DNA of 64,000 bases from Stomorhina lunata (taxonomy: Eukaryota > Arthropoda > Insecta > Diptera > Rhiniidae). Every line of letters starts with the position of its first letter. Position 1 is the first letter of the stretch. The notes beneath the pieces are model-generated. The model worked only from the letters and a program-made list of their open reading frames with translations. It was not told the DNA's origin and ran no database searches. The position numbers and the translations under genes are program-made. Shown piece after piece: positions 1 through 10,994 of this stretch. Location: NCBI GenBank assembly GCA_933228675.1, contig OW121743.1, positions 89,015,438 to 89,079,437 of the forward strand. Reading direction: 5' to 3'.

Positions 1-1215
1 AGTAAAAGTTTTTTTTAAGTGCGTTACTTTTTTTACACTTTGTATCGTAAAACAAAAAAAAATTGTTTTTCTGCTTTTTTAAGGAAAATATTTTTAATCT
101 TTGATATTCTGTGGAAATGACATGGATAAAGATATTACAATGAAATTTTGTAGTAATGTAGACCAATAAGATGTAAAAGCAATAGACTAAAAAAAATTCC
201 CAATTTTAACTTAAAAATTCCCCAATTCCCAACTGGGGAAAAAGGTGTTTCAAAAAATGAGTTTTTTTACAAATATGGCAACACTGTCTCTATTTGCAGC
301 GCGTTTCAGAAAAAACTTTTCTAATCAATAACAGATATATTGGAAAATATGAACATTATAATTTTTTTCAAATCGGTGCTTTGCCTTTTGAGAAATTTTT
401 GTTTAAACTAATTTTTTTTTTTACAAATTGCCATTTTTTGGAGAGGACATGTGCGAGGACCAAAAGTCCAATTAGCAAGAAATTTGTTTTATACGCATTC
501 TCATTATGTTTTCTTTTAAAAACTTTAAAAATCTTTTTATGTTTCTTAAGAAAATATTTTTTTATTAGTGAAAAAATATAGCTATCTTTTGGGGAAAAAC
601 TAAAAAAAAAGCGAAATTTTTTGTAAGTTTCAACTTTGAATATTTTTAACTTTTAAACAAAAGAAGATTTCTATAACTAACTTGCACAAAAATTATTCAG
701 AATTTTATTACAAATTTAAAGAATATTCTTAAAAAATTTTTGGTCCTCAGATGCGTCCACCAGATCAAAAAAAGCTTAAAAAAAGAGGTAAAAAATCAAC
801 CTAAAAATTCCTTTTTACCCAAATATCTCGAAATCCAAAGGAGATAACCTACACATTTAAGCGTATTTTTTGTAGATCTTCTCAAGGACAACTTAAGTTT
901 AAAATTTCTTTTCAATCCATACATAAATGGATTTTTGGCGAATTTTTAAAAAAGTCGAACACCCGAGGTGACCAACTTTGAAGGTCCATCAATCACTCTC
1001 CCGACCCCTCATGGACCAGTGCTTTTAAAAACCAACTCGAATACTCCTTGACTATCACCATGTCAAATTTCATTCAAATATCTCCAGTCGTTCAAAAGTT
1101 AAAGAATTATTTCCAAAAAAAAGCGTCCGTAAACCACTGTGCGTAGTGCATATGCCACAAATCTGAAAAATAGCGTTTAAATCGAAAAAAAATTGTCAAA
1201 TTTTTTGCTATAATT
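1..1215. other. AT-rich stretch with no recognised gene
   Basis: A-, T- and homopolymer-rich sequence. The longest open frame (294-581) is Phe/Lys/Leu-rich, as expected from AT-rich noncoding DNA, and matches no family I know. Positions 900-1150 are more complex in sequence, but I could not place them in a repeat family. Confidence 0.5.
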
Positions 1216-1227
1216 ATAGCATATTGA

Positions 1228-1262
1228 ATTCTGTCTGGGTTCGAGTCCTAGTCACGGCAACA
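1228..1262 (+). pseudogene. tRNA T-arm-like (B-box) fragment
   Basis: Contains GGGTTCGAGTCC, close to the RNA polymerase III B box, followed by a run of AATA units. No A box or cloverleaf can be drawn upstream. It could be the 3' end of a tRNA-derived SINE or chance similarity. Confidence 0.25.
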
Positions 1263-1377
1263 TTAATGTATGTAATAAATAAATAAATTACTAAGTATAC
1301 AATCAATTAGAATAATAAAACTATCACAATGACCTCAAAATAGTTATGGTCTTGATGGTAAAAGACTTTGTTTTTAA

Positions 1378-1458
1378 TTTTACACTGATGGCTCTCTATT
1401 CAATAAACTAGTAGGCTTCAGGGTGTACTCTACAGACCAACAGCTAAATATCACCTAA
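1378..1458 (+). pseudogene. Possible RNase H fragment of a non-LTR retrotransposon
   Basis: One frame reads FYTDGSLFNKLVGFRVYS before a stop at 1456. YTDGS followed by a Val-Gly-Phe segment resembles the first catalytic strand of the RNase H domain found near the end of ORF2 in several insect non-LTR retrotransposons. Downstream sequence gives no further RNase H motif in any frame I followed, so this is a short remnant at best. It would be dead: it is about 26 codons long and ends in a stop. Confidence 0.35.
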
Positions 1459-1673
1459 GGCCACGAGATCATACATATACACATAAATAATTCCCGCGAC
1501 ATTCCAATTGGAACCAGGGTTACTTCTCTCAGACAATCTGCTGCATCCGATTGTATATTTAGCCTCCGTCCGGCTCCTAACGAAAGTTTTACATATCCTA
1601 ATACTCAAGAACAAGTGGCTAGCTGAGTTATGAGGTGAACCGCTGTCTTGAAAATTTAATTTTTCAAGTGGGT

Positions 1674-1742
1674 TTTGCCGGAGATCGAACTTGCGACCTC
1701 TGGTATGCTAGGCTAGATGACTAACCTGCTATACCATGGCAT
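1674..1742 (-). pseudogene. tRNA-like segment (pseudogene or SINE head)
   Basis: On the minus strand an A-box-like TATAGCAGGTTAGTCATC is followed about 30 nt later by a B-box-like GCAAGTTCGATCTCC. The outermost TGCC and GGCA can pair. The T and anticodon stems pair poorly, so it is not a functional tRNA. It is probably a tRNA-derived SINE or a decayed tRNA copy. Confidence 0.45.
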
Positions 1743-1827
1743 TTCTCAAAAGATTACGAGATCAATGAAGAGTTTTCTAGACTAAAATTCTGGTCAAAAC
1801 GGTTTATGAGTATAGGTCCGTGTAGTC

Positions 1828-1919
1828 CAATGTTGGGAAAATTTCTCTGATTCTCTCTTACTTTGTATTTTGCCTACCCCTAGCAAAATTAAAAATCAGA
1901 GAAACTTTGCCCAACAATG
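1828..1919. mobile_element. 92-bp hAT-like MITE with 8-bp target duplication
   Basis: Inverted ends CAATGTTGGG and CCCAACAATG extend inward as near-matching arms for about 28 bp (arm motif TTTCTCTGAT). Both sides carry the exact 8-bp direct repeat GTGTAGTC (1820-1827 and 1920-1927). An 8-bp duplication is typical of hAT transposition. There is no coding content, so it would be a nonautonomous miniature element. Confidence 0.8.
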
Positions 1920-1927
1920 GTGTAGTC

Positions 1928-2976
1928 TAACAATGGACTCTTATTTCTTTTGAGGCATAGGCTATCTTTCTTTCAAACCCCTTAGTAGAACTTTGTTAAG
2001 CGATTTAAATACTTATAAGCAATTTTAATATACACTTCGACATAATTCCATTCTTTCCAAAATTAACTTAAGTTATTTTGGCTACTAGCCACAATATTTT
2101 TACGATTTTTTTTTTACATAAATTTGCGTGTAAAACAATTTGGGGTATTTGCTGATGTAAGAAACCAGAACATAAACAAATAAAAACGAAATTAGTTTAT
2201 TTTGGTAATAATTTTGTTTTGATCCTGTTTTCTATACAAAACAAATTTACAAAAATATTTACACACACATAAATAAATTTGAGAAACGCGCATTTGTTAA
2301 GGCGACACATCCGCCAAATTTACTTACACGCACACAAACTGTCTACACGTGATATCGCTGACATTATTATTAATATCCATGCTAGTGTTATGCTTTAATT
2401 TTTTATATAAGTAAAAGGTTATTGTTTCATGAAAAAAAATAAAGATAACCTTTTTAAAAGACATGAAATGGATAAGATTACCGCTAACATTTATGTTAGT
2501 GTTACGTGTAGACTACCCATGTTAATGTCTTTGATCAAAGTAACATGGCTAACATACCATCATCTAATGGCAGCTTTTCATGTCTTTTGTATATAAAAGT
2601 GCTAACAACGATTTTATATCTTGTCTTAACAGTTCTTCATTTCTAATAATATACTAATGTGACCTTACTAAAGTTGAAGTTACTCCATACGATTTTAGAA
2701 TTATGTAAAGCCTGTTACGGCTTTTTAAGTCTTTATGTTACATTAACATGGCTTTTAATGGTAATGTTATCCATGTCTGCTGTAAACAGCACTTATTTAG
2801 TAAGCGTTTTACTAAAGGATGTATTAAAATATTATTAAACTGTACTTTTTATAGCAAAATTTGCTTTAGATTCAATATTTTGCTGACTTATTTTGGAAAA
2901 AGGATTTTTGTATTTAATATTAAAGAATTTAATTTCATAAGAAAGAAGTATAAAAAATGTAAGAAACAACAAGTAA
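1928..2976. other. AT-rich stretch, no recognised gene
   Basis: No coding signature. A short palindrome CTAACATTTATGTTAG lies near 2494, and variants of CTAACAT/ATGTTAG recur between 2380 and 2560. No family was recognised. Confidence 0.4.
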
Positions 2977-2977
2977 G

Positions 2978-3757
2978 AAAGCGCTAAAGTCGGTCAAGCC
3001 GACCATACGATACCCTTCACCACTAAGGTCAAAGGTGTTATTTTTCCTGTATAAAGACAAATATTTGCTAAATTTTGCCATCATACAAACATTTTCTCAA
3101 AACGTATATATTCAACCTGTTTCCGTCATTTGGACTTATATGAGAGCTAGGGTCAAATGTTTACCGATTATCTCGAAATTTGGCAAATTGATTACAGTTG
3201 TTACAAAAATTATGTATGCATTACTTAAAATTTTCATTATCTTTAGATTTACGAGCGTTTTAGTGATTTTTTGTCTCATTTAGTGCGTTTTTGAAGAAGA
3301 GTTTGTATGGGAGCTATGGTCAAATGTGGACCGATTTCAACGAAATTTTGTACAGTGATTTAAGTTTACATAAGCAGGATTTGTTTTAAATTTCATGAAA
3401 AAATATTGATATTTGTGGCCAATATAGCAATTCCGGGAAGTGGGACCTATGGGAGGTACCATAAGTAATGGACCGATTTTGACCAATTTCAATAGCCATG
3501 GTCCCATTATCAAAAAATTATCTGTGCCAAATTTCATCAAATTATCTTTAGAATTGCGATCTGTAGTTTGATTACAAGGTTTACATGGGGGTCCAGCCAG
3601 ACGGACGGACGGACGGACATCGCTAAATCGACTCAGAAAGTGATTCTAAGTCTATTGGTATACTAAAAGATGGGTCTAAGACAAATATTTCTATGCGTTA
3701 CAAACATCAGCACAAACTTATAATACCCTTTCCACCTATGGTGGTGAAGGGTATAAA
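2978..3757 (+). repeat. Uninterrupted copy of the fly ATACCCTTCACC interspersed repeat
   Basis: Runs from GTCAAGCCGACCATACGATACCCTTCACC-type sequence (broken here into its words CAAGCCGACC and ATACCCTTCACC) to GGTGGTGAAGGGTAT, so its ends are partly inverted. It contains a GACG/GGAC tetranucleotide run near 3600 followed by CGCTAAATCGACTCAGAA. The same sequence appears reversed at 10072-13556, and pieces occur at 3760, 21880, 31575, 35195 and 63712. No protein is encoded. It resembles the abundant Drosophila repeats with (GTCY)n runs. It serves as the reference for reconstructing the interrupted copy at 10072. Confidence 0.65.
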
Positions 3758-4103
3758 AACAAGTAAGAATGTTTTATGTGATACCCTACACCACTAAGCT
3801 TAAACATCGTCACCTAAAATGCAAAAGGTCGTAACTAACACAAAAATTATAATTGATTTTTTGATTGATTATGATACAGCAACCCAAAATACATCTAGAT
3901 TAGATACAACATTTCTAATGCGTAGAGTCAAAAACGGCGACTTTATTCGGTTTAAAATGTTGTGAAAAATTTGTATTGTAGTTAAGCCCCTTTGCTTTTT
4001 TCGCAATTAAACGATTAAAAATTAATCGGTTTTTGCCATTTAAGTTTTTATGAATGTCTTTGCTGTTGCGCTGTTGACCAAATATCAAAATTTTGAATAA
4101 ATA

Positions 4104-5720
4104 CAGTGGTGGTCACGTATTTAGCACAAATGGTACCTGTTATCTCTTATCGGAAATATTAAGTCCTAATTCAATTTTTGTCACTACTTTTTTTTTGTAA
4201 TGTATTACACGTGATGCGAAGATGAAGTCGTATTCCTTTTATATACATATTTTTTAAAAATTATATTTATTTTGGCAATTATTTAAAACTAACCCATAAA
4301 AAATACTGGACATATTTTTAGCACAAATCAAAAACGATATTTATTAAAAATCAAAAACAAGTTATTAATTAAAATTTCTTGAAAAAAAACCCAATATTTT
4401 GTAGGATATCCTTTATTTTGTATAACTGCCGCACATCTTTTAGACACACTCTTCACAAGAGCCAGGTATCGCTCATTTGGGATAGCGTGCCATATTTTTT
4501 GGATTTCCGTCCATAAATCATTTAAGTTGTTAGGTTTTACGCTTGTTATATGCTTCTCTATATCATTCCAAAGATTCTCAATAGGATTGAGATCCGGAGA
4601 TTGAGCTGGTCATTTCAAAACATCTATTTGACTCTCCTCCAAGCAACACTTCACAGTACGTTAAGTGTGTTTACGGTCATTGTCATGCATGAAGCGCCAG
4701 CTAGGTGGCATCTTTGCCTCTGCTTATGGTATAATGATATCGGCTAGAATATTTTTATAAACGCGTTGATCCATACGTGTGTCAATTTTGTGTATTGGAC
4801 CAACTCCATGCCCTGAGAATGCAAGCCACACCATCACATTTCCTCCACCATGTTTTACAGTCTTTGACGTATACTTTGGGTTGTGCTGCATGTTCGGAAG
4901 ATACCATAGATATCTCTTTCCATCAGATCCAAACGCTTCAAAGTATGTTTTTTCCAAAAATCTAATGGCTTTTCCAAATGCTATCGGGTGAAAGAAATTC
5001 GTGATTTCCAATTCTTTTTTGACACATGTGGCTTGTGTTGCACAATACAGCCACGCGAATTTTTTTCATTAAGGCGTCTTTGCATCGTTCTGTCGGAGAC
5101 ATCAATACTGTATTTTGATGACACTTCACTATTTATTTCACTGGAGCTCTAAAAAGGCTCGGCCACTGACATTCTATGTATTAAATAATCCTCTTTTGTT
5201 ATCGTTTTTCTTGGTCTAGGTGCCCGTGAACCCTTTTTAATTGTTCCGTGTGCTTTTATATGGCTCAAAGCATTATATACCATCTTTCTGGAGCAATCTA
5301 AAATACTTGCTATTTCACTTACAGGACATCCTCTCGAATTTATTTCACAAATCACCATGTCGTTGCGTATCTGTGCACCATTTATTTTTGGCCATGTCTA
5401 ATAAATATTTTATTTCTGAAAAACCTTCAACTGATGAAAAACTTACCAAAAATTTATTAAAAATTCAAAAAATAACAGAAATGTAAAATGTTTAATATTT
5501 GTGCTAAATTTGTGTCCAGCTCCAATTACGTATTACCAACAAATAAATTATATATGAAGCAATTGAAGAAAGGGAATAACAAAAAGAGTAACGGGACTTG
5601 TCGATCACACCAAAAGCTACACATCGTGGCAAAAAAAAAAAGAAAATTATTACTCCAACAGAAAAATATATGGTTTTGAAAAAGTGCATAACTAGTGTGC
5701 TAAATATGTGACCACCACTG
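4104..5720 (-). mobile_element. Degenerate Tc1-like transposon with IR/DR ends
   Basis: Starts CAGTGGTGGTCAC and ends GTGACCACCACTG, with TA on both sides (4102-4103 and 5721-5722), as Tc1/mariner insertion predicts. A second, internal pair of related repeats lies at 4310-4330 (GGACATATTTTTAGCACAAA) and, inverted, at 5495-5519. Each end therefore has two repeats, the IR/DR layout of some Tc1 families. The 1.6-kb length is that of a full element, and the transposase lies on the minus strand between the inner repeats. Confidence 0.85.
4328..5395 (-). pseudogene. Tc1-family (DD34E) transposase pseudogene
   Basis: Cut-and-paste transposase remnant of normal Tc1 length (about 355 codons from the ATG at 5395 to the stop at 4328). 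The N-terminus carries a paired-like helix-turn-helix region (5149-5358, GCPVSEIASILDCSRKMVYN). The catalytic core follows: FGSDGKRYLW, then KTVKHGGGNVMVW (4860s). Further on come MHDND (near 4690) and SPDLNPIENLW (near 4585), spaced so that 34 residues separate the second Asp from the Glu, as in DD34E enzymes. It is broken by a frameshift just after the start, stops near 4990, 4660 and 4613, and loss of the usual SDE motif around the first catalytic Asp. Not functional. Confidence 0.85.
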
Positions 5721-6409
5721 TATATCATTTAATTTACAAGTTCTGAGTTTTTTTTTTGCTTATCATATACAAATTATTATCCGAGACTAAGATTTTTAAA
5801 AGCTAACTTATAGCTTTATGACCATAACTTTGATCTCTAATTATATGAAATTTCATTTGAGTATCTTTAACCGTTTAAAAGATACAGGGTTATTTTTTGA
5901 AATAACTCTTAAAAAAATACTTAGTATTTAGATTTAATGTTCCTTGTAGTTTAGAAGTTATAATGTTTTTTGCTTCTCCTGTAAAAGAAACTAAAAGTAT
6001 AGTTACGACCTTTTGCATTTTAGGTGACGATATGTTTATTAACAATTTTAAAGTTTCTATGCTTTAAGGCGTATCTGCGATACATTTGTCTGCCTCACAC
6101 TTATGGCGAAATTGGGCTCAAATGTATATTTAAATATACAAATACGAGTATAAATCTTATCTGGAAATCTTAGCTGGAAACTTTTTAAAATTTACGCAGC
6201 TTATCTTTTAGACTCCCAGTAGAGCATAGGGCCTCATGGGAGGCATAGATAAATTGAAGTAGGTTTGTTAGACTCCAGATAACAATATACACTTTCTGAT
6301 TTAACAATTTAACTTTAGCCATGAAATTAACGAAATTTGACACATACTTTCGCTTTGGCTAAAGCGGATACTTTTTTCGGCTATCTGACCTACATATCTG
6401 TATGTACCT

Positions 6410-6964
6410 TAGAGTGGTTCGAAAAAAAGCTGAGTCAGTCACCCCCTAGGATTAAAGATAATGTTAAAACAATTCCAAAAAATATTTTTTTTTACCACGC
6501 CTACAAATACCGCCCTTTTATTATTTTGTTCACTGTGTCGCCATTTTAAATCCGATCATAACATTTTATATATCGATTTCCAGGGCTCTGTAAGGGCTAC
6601 ATTTCTCTTTTTGATAGTTTTTTACAACCTCGTCAATTTCTAGTCATATCTTTTAAAAATTCGAGTCGTACCCACCCTAATCAAATCGAGTAAAAATCTA
6701 GTTTTTAAAAGTTATGACTATAAATTGACGTGGTAATAAAAAACTATCAAAGAGAGAAAAATGTAGCCCTTACAGAGCCGCGAACACCGATATATAAAAA
6801 ATTATGATCACATTTAAAATGGCGACACAGTGAACAAAATAGTAAAAGGGCGGTATTTGTAGGCGTGGTAAAAAAAAATATTTTTTGGAATTGTTTTAAC
6901 ATTATCTTTAATCCTAGGGGGTGACTGACATAACTTTTTTTTGTATGGAAGGCGAACCGCTCTA
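6410..6964. mobile_element. 555-bp foldback element with 8-bp target duplication
   Basis: Two arms of about 260 bp are inverted copies of one another around a short loop near 6687. Matching landmarks are CACCCCCTAGGATTAAAG (6440s) against its complement (6905-6925), and the complementary pair at 6503-6520 and 6855-6875. Ends are TAGAGTGGTTCG and CGAACCGCTCTA, each bordered by the direct repeat ATGTACCT (6402-6409 and 6965-6972). The 8-bp duplication fits hAT; a 9-bp reading (ATGTACCTT) would fit Mutator/Foldback. No transposase. Confidence 0.85.
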
Positions 6965-6974
6965 ATGTACCTTC

Positions 6975-7065
6975 TTGATAATAGGTTTCCATTAGACCCT
7001 ATCAGACTCGATGCCGGAATAGATAATAGGTTTCCATTAGACCTTATCAGACTCGATGCCGGAAA
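6975..7065 (+). repeat. Two-copy tandem repeat, about 47 bp
   Basis: GATAATAGGTTTCCATTAGA-type units followed by CTATCAGACTCGATGCCGG occur twice in a row with few differences, directly beside the foldback element. Confidence 0.7.
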
Positions 7066-7072
7066 TAGCATA

Positions 7073-8443
7073 TTTCTAAATGTATTTGTTTAAGACTTAA
7101 ATTAATCGTAACCGTCTACGGTACTTTTTTACTTGTTTAAGTTTGGGTTGTAATTGGCTGCGATTTATTCAGACACAAGGTTTTTTAATCGGTATCACTT
7201 TTTAAAAGAGTTGAAATAGTAGAACTAGCCTTAACTTAACTTTTACTCTTTTAACAAATGACCAAAAGTTTTCATTACCCCTGGAGCAGTAATAGCTTTA
7301 GCTCGGAGCCGTCCAGCTCTACAGCACAATGTGCGAACTTTTACAAAAGAGCTTTTGAGCTCACACACTGACACACTATGTATGAGCGAAACGCAAATAT
7401 GTTTGGCCAGCTCACACTTACATAAAATTGTCTTTGTAAAGTCAGTGGTCTTTTCAAATTCAATGCTGCCAGATTCGATTTTTTTTTTGCTGAAAAATGT
7501 AAATCTTGCAACACTGACCGTAAGAGCTTTCAAAGTTATTTACTATAAATGCAAATATTATAGTGTTTTTTGACAGGTCTATTTTAGATCGGAGACGTTG
7601 TATTTTTGCATAGAAACTCTTTAGCATACAAGGACCTCGCCTGTTGACGTATCGAATCAGTTTCTGAATATTGGGAATTAGACCGACTCTTTACGTTCTC
7701 TCTCTATTCTAGACTGCATTTTTGTACGTCTGCCAAAACCAAGATTTTTATCTTGGTTAGGCCGAATATTTTTGTGATTTGTTGGGGACTTAAGTTGACT
7801 TTTGAAAGTAGGGAATGAATGAAAGTTCTGTTGAATATGGTCCGATTCCAAAGTAATTTGGAACGATAAATTCTACATGGGCAATATTTGTGCTTAATTT
7901 TATGCAAATATATATAAATTTGGGATTGTAGGGCTTTAAACCAATTGTGGAAGGTCGACTAGAATGGGCAGAATGGGTTATAAAAAGCACGTAAACTATC
8001 AAAATTTTACGACTTTGTTTTGGTTATATTTTTTTTTCTTTACAAACTTAAATTCTTATTTAATGGTGAAGGCAATGAAATAATTGTAGTTGTAGGGAGT
8101 GTTCCGAATAAAATTTGTAGTTGTATTAAGTTATATAAAACTAAAACTGTGGCATATTAAAATTCTTAAAAATGTGAAAAATTATTAAATGGATATACAA
8201 ATTCATTGGAGATTAAAATTTGACATATTGAGTTTTAAGGATTTTTTCGGTTTTTTTCGGAAGTCATTCCATTAAAGATCTTATAGTTGCTTCTGTTACT
8301 TTTATGGATAAGGTGGTCTACTCACGTTTAAAATCAGTTCTAAAACCTTTCGTATATTCTTTAATTCATTTTATACAAAAGGCCTTTTCACAGACCGATG
8401 TTCCGGACTGATGGATGGAGCCTCTCGGGATACAAAAATGATA
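7073..8443. other. Mostly unassigned sequence with a small dispersed repeat
   Basis: No gene recognised. Positions 7345-7560 (with CACTATGTATGAGCGAAACG and AATATGTTTGGCCAGCTCAC) resemble 62766-62900, so this part is a low-copy dispersed repeat of unknown type. The remainder is AT-rich and featureless. Confidence 0.4.
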
Positions 8444-8465
8444 TCTTATATTCTTAAACGAGCAA

Positions 8466-8516
<51 letters not shown>

Positions 8517-9937
8517 ATAAAATTTTGACAGTGGGTACTGTTTTTGATGTATAGGTCGAAGAAGAAGGGACTTTTGGAACCTTTGCCTCTAAGAGGGTAA
8601 AAACGGGTAAAAAGGGGAAAAAATCGAAAACGATATATCTCCTAAGGTAAAAGGTATAGGAACAAAATTAAAATTACGTTTTAAGCAGCTATGAAAATAA
8701 GCGGACAGGTGTTTGGTAGTTTTTTGAAACTATGTCCGATAGGGGGTAAAAAAGGGTGAAAATTGTTTTTTTGGTACTTTTTTAACCCACTCTTATTTTT
8801 TAAACCAAAGAATATAGAAGGGAACTTTGTACTGCAGTCAATAGATGTGAAAGAAATATTGAACACGTATTTGGTACTTTTTTGATTTTGGGGACAAAAT
8901 GGGTAAAAAAGGGATAATATGATAACTTAACATCTCAAAAAGTAATATGAATAAGAATTTTGTTAACTGCGTTTTAATAAAAAGTACCGAATTCAATTGT
9001 TACCAAAGAAGTACCAAATATGCATATGGAGCTTTTTGAAAGTAGGGGATAAAAAGGGGAAAAAATGAGTAATGTTATAACTTTTAAGCAAATGAATGTT
9101 TGTATGTATGTTCTTTATAGAATAGTAAACTGTGAATTTGATCATGTTATCCTCTTTAGCGAAGATGTTGCGGATAAGCCGGCGAAGGTTTTTAAGTTGG
9201 TAATACTAATTTCCGTTAGGTGGCGCCACTGAAAATTACTAAAAATTAATTAAGTCGTAAACTGTACACTTGATCATGCTATGAACTTTAGCAAAGTTGT
9301 AGCGCATGACACGGCGAAGACTTTTTATTTATTGTTAATAATTTCCGACAGGTGGCGCTACTGAAAATTACTCAAAATCAATTTAATCGTATGCTGTACA
9401 TTTAATCACGCTATAATCTTTAACAAAGTTGTTGCGGATAAGCCGACGAAGGTTTATTAGTGGGAATGACCAAAGTCTGATAGGTGGCGCCACTGAAAAT
9501 TACTCAAAATTAATTAAATCGTAAACTGTGCATTTGATCATGTTATAATCATAAGCAAAGTTGTTACGCATAAGCAGACGAAGGTTTCTTAGTTGGCATG
9601 AACAACTTCAGGTGGCGCCACTTAAAACTACTCAAAATGAATTAAATTGTAAACTGTGCATTTGATCAAGCTATAATCTTTAGCATGAGTCGACAGAGGT
9701 TTCTGTTGGTATGACCAATTTCCAAAATTTTTAAAATGAGTTAAACTGTAAACTATTTAAGCTATGTGTTGATCGGACAAAATAAATAAAATAATTCAAA
9801 ATTAACTAAATATTTGTACAATGTATTTCCTCTAATTTTATTTTACTACTTTATAAAATAAAATATATAAAAAATTTTAAAATTTGCCTAAAAATGCTTA
9901 TCATAAAGCTCCGAGCAAGGCTCGGTCAACCAGGTAC
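8444..9937 (+). mobile_element. Helentron/DINE-1-like element, copy 1
   Basis: Begins TCTTATATTCTTAAACGAGC after an A, continues with a (TA)n tract (8468-8512), a segment rich in GGGTAAAAAGGGG-like words, and then about five tandem units of 127-133 bp, most with GGTGGCGCCACTGAAAATTA (9219, 9348, 9482, 9609). It ends with the hairpin CCGAGC-AAG-GCTCGG and TCAACCAGGTAC, followed by T. Insertion between A and T, no visible target duplication, a 3' hairpin and internal minisatellites agree with nonautonomous Helitron/Helentron (DINE-1-type) elements. The canonical CTRR terminus is absent, so the assignment is provisional. No coding capacity. Confidence 0.65.
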
Positions 9938-10994
9938 TTATTTCTTAAATACCACTTGAATGCTACAAGTACTTAGCCTCTTTTTCAACTTGCCACACAA
10001 GAAGTTTCATGGGAAATTTTTTCCGTAGTCTTCAACATTAATGGCAAGTAATGAAAACCCTATTTATACCCTTCACCACCATAGGTGAAAACGGTATTAT
10101 GAGTTTGTGCTGATGTATGTAACGCATAGAAATATTTGTCGAGGACCCCCCTTTTAGTATACCAATTGGCTTAGAATCATTTTCTGAGTCGATTTAGCGA
10201 TATCAGTCCGTCCGTTTGTATAGCTGGACGGCAAGCTGGACCCCCATTTAATCAAAGTACAGGTCGCATTTCTATAGATAATTTGATGAAATTTCGCACA
10301 GATAATGGCTATTGAAATTCATCAAAATCGGTCCATTATTATTATCGGAATTGAAATTTTGGCCACAAATATAAATATTTTTTTTTATGAAATTTAACAC
10401 AAATACTGTTAATGTTAACCAAAATTACTGTACTGAATTTCGTTAAAATCGGTCCACATTTGACCATAGCTCCCAAGCAAACACTTCTGTCAAAAAGCAC
10501 TAAATGGGACAAAAATCACTAAAGATAATAAAAATTTAATTTAAGTTTAATTTTTACATACATAATTTTTATAAAAACTGAAATCAACTTATAAAATTTA
10601 GAGATAACACTGCTCTGCAAAAATTCAGTTTTTGTCTTTCCTTTTAATAAAACTATGCGGACTAAATGGATCTTGATGCGCTAAACTCAAATCCGTTTTC
10701 GGTTTTTCTCCATGAGATCTGGATTTTTTTATGGGCGTGGCAAATTTTTTCCCTTAAATTAGTCAGGTACGGAGACCTATTTTGTCCTAACTCGAGAACG
10801 ACTCATCCGATTTTCAAAATTAATTAACAAAATTAATTTTATTACCAATTTACCGCAGGTACCAAATATTGCAATGCAACCAACCTTACATATGACCATA
10901 AGATTTCATTAGGTAATGAAGCTAAAATATCGGGTGGTTTAATTTCAAGGGCCGATGTTGATTTTGAATAACACACAAACTATTTAGGAACTTA

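Larger units (their letters stand above)
3808..6029. mobile_element. Nonautonomous DNA element with 30-bp inverted ends, interrupted by a Tc1 element
   Basis: The ends are identical for about 30 bp in inverted orientation, beginning CGTCACCTAAAATGCAAAAG (3808) and ending with its complement at 6029. Both ends are bordered by AT, a possible 2-bp target duplication. Removing the Tc1 element leaves about 0.6 kb with no coding sequence. It sits inside a fragment of the ATACCC repeat (3775-3807). Superfamily not assigned. Confidence 0.65.

Noticed and set aside
294..581. 95-aa open frame
   Set aside because: Phe/Lys/Cys-rich, low complexity, no start context or family resemblance; typical of AT-rich noncoding DNA.
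1674..1742. Functional tRNA gene (also 53950-54022 and 54837-54870)
   Set aside because: B boxes are good, but stems do not pair and acceptor arms are incomplete, so these are tRNA-like pseudogenes or SINE parts.
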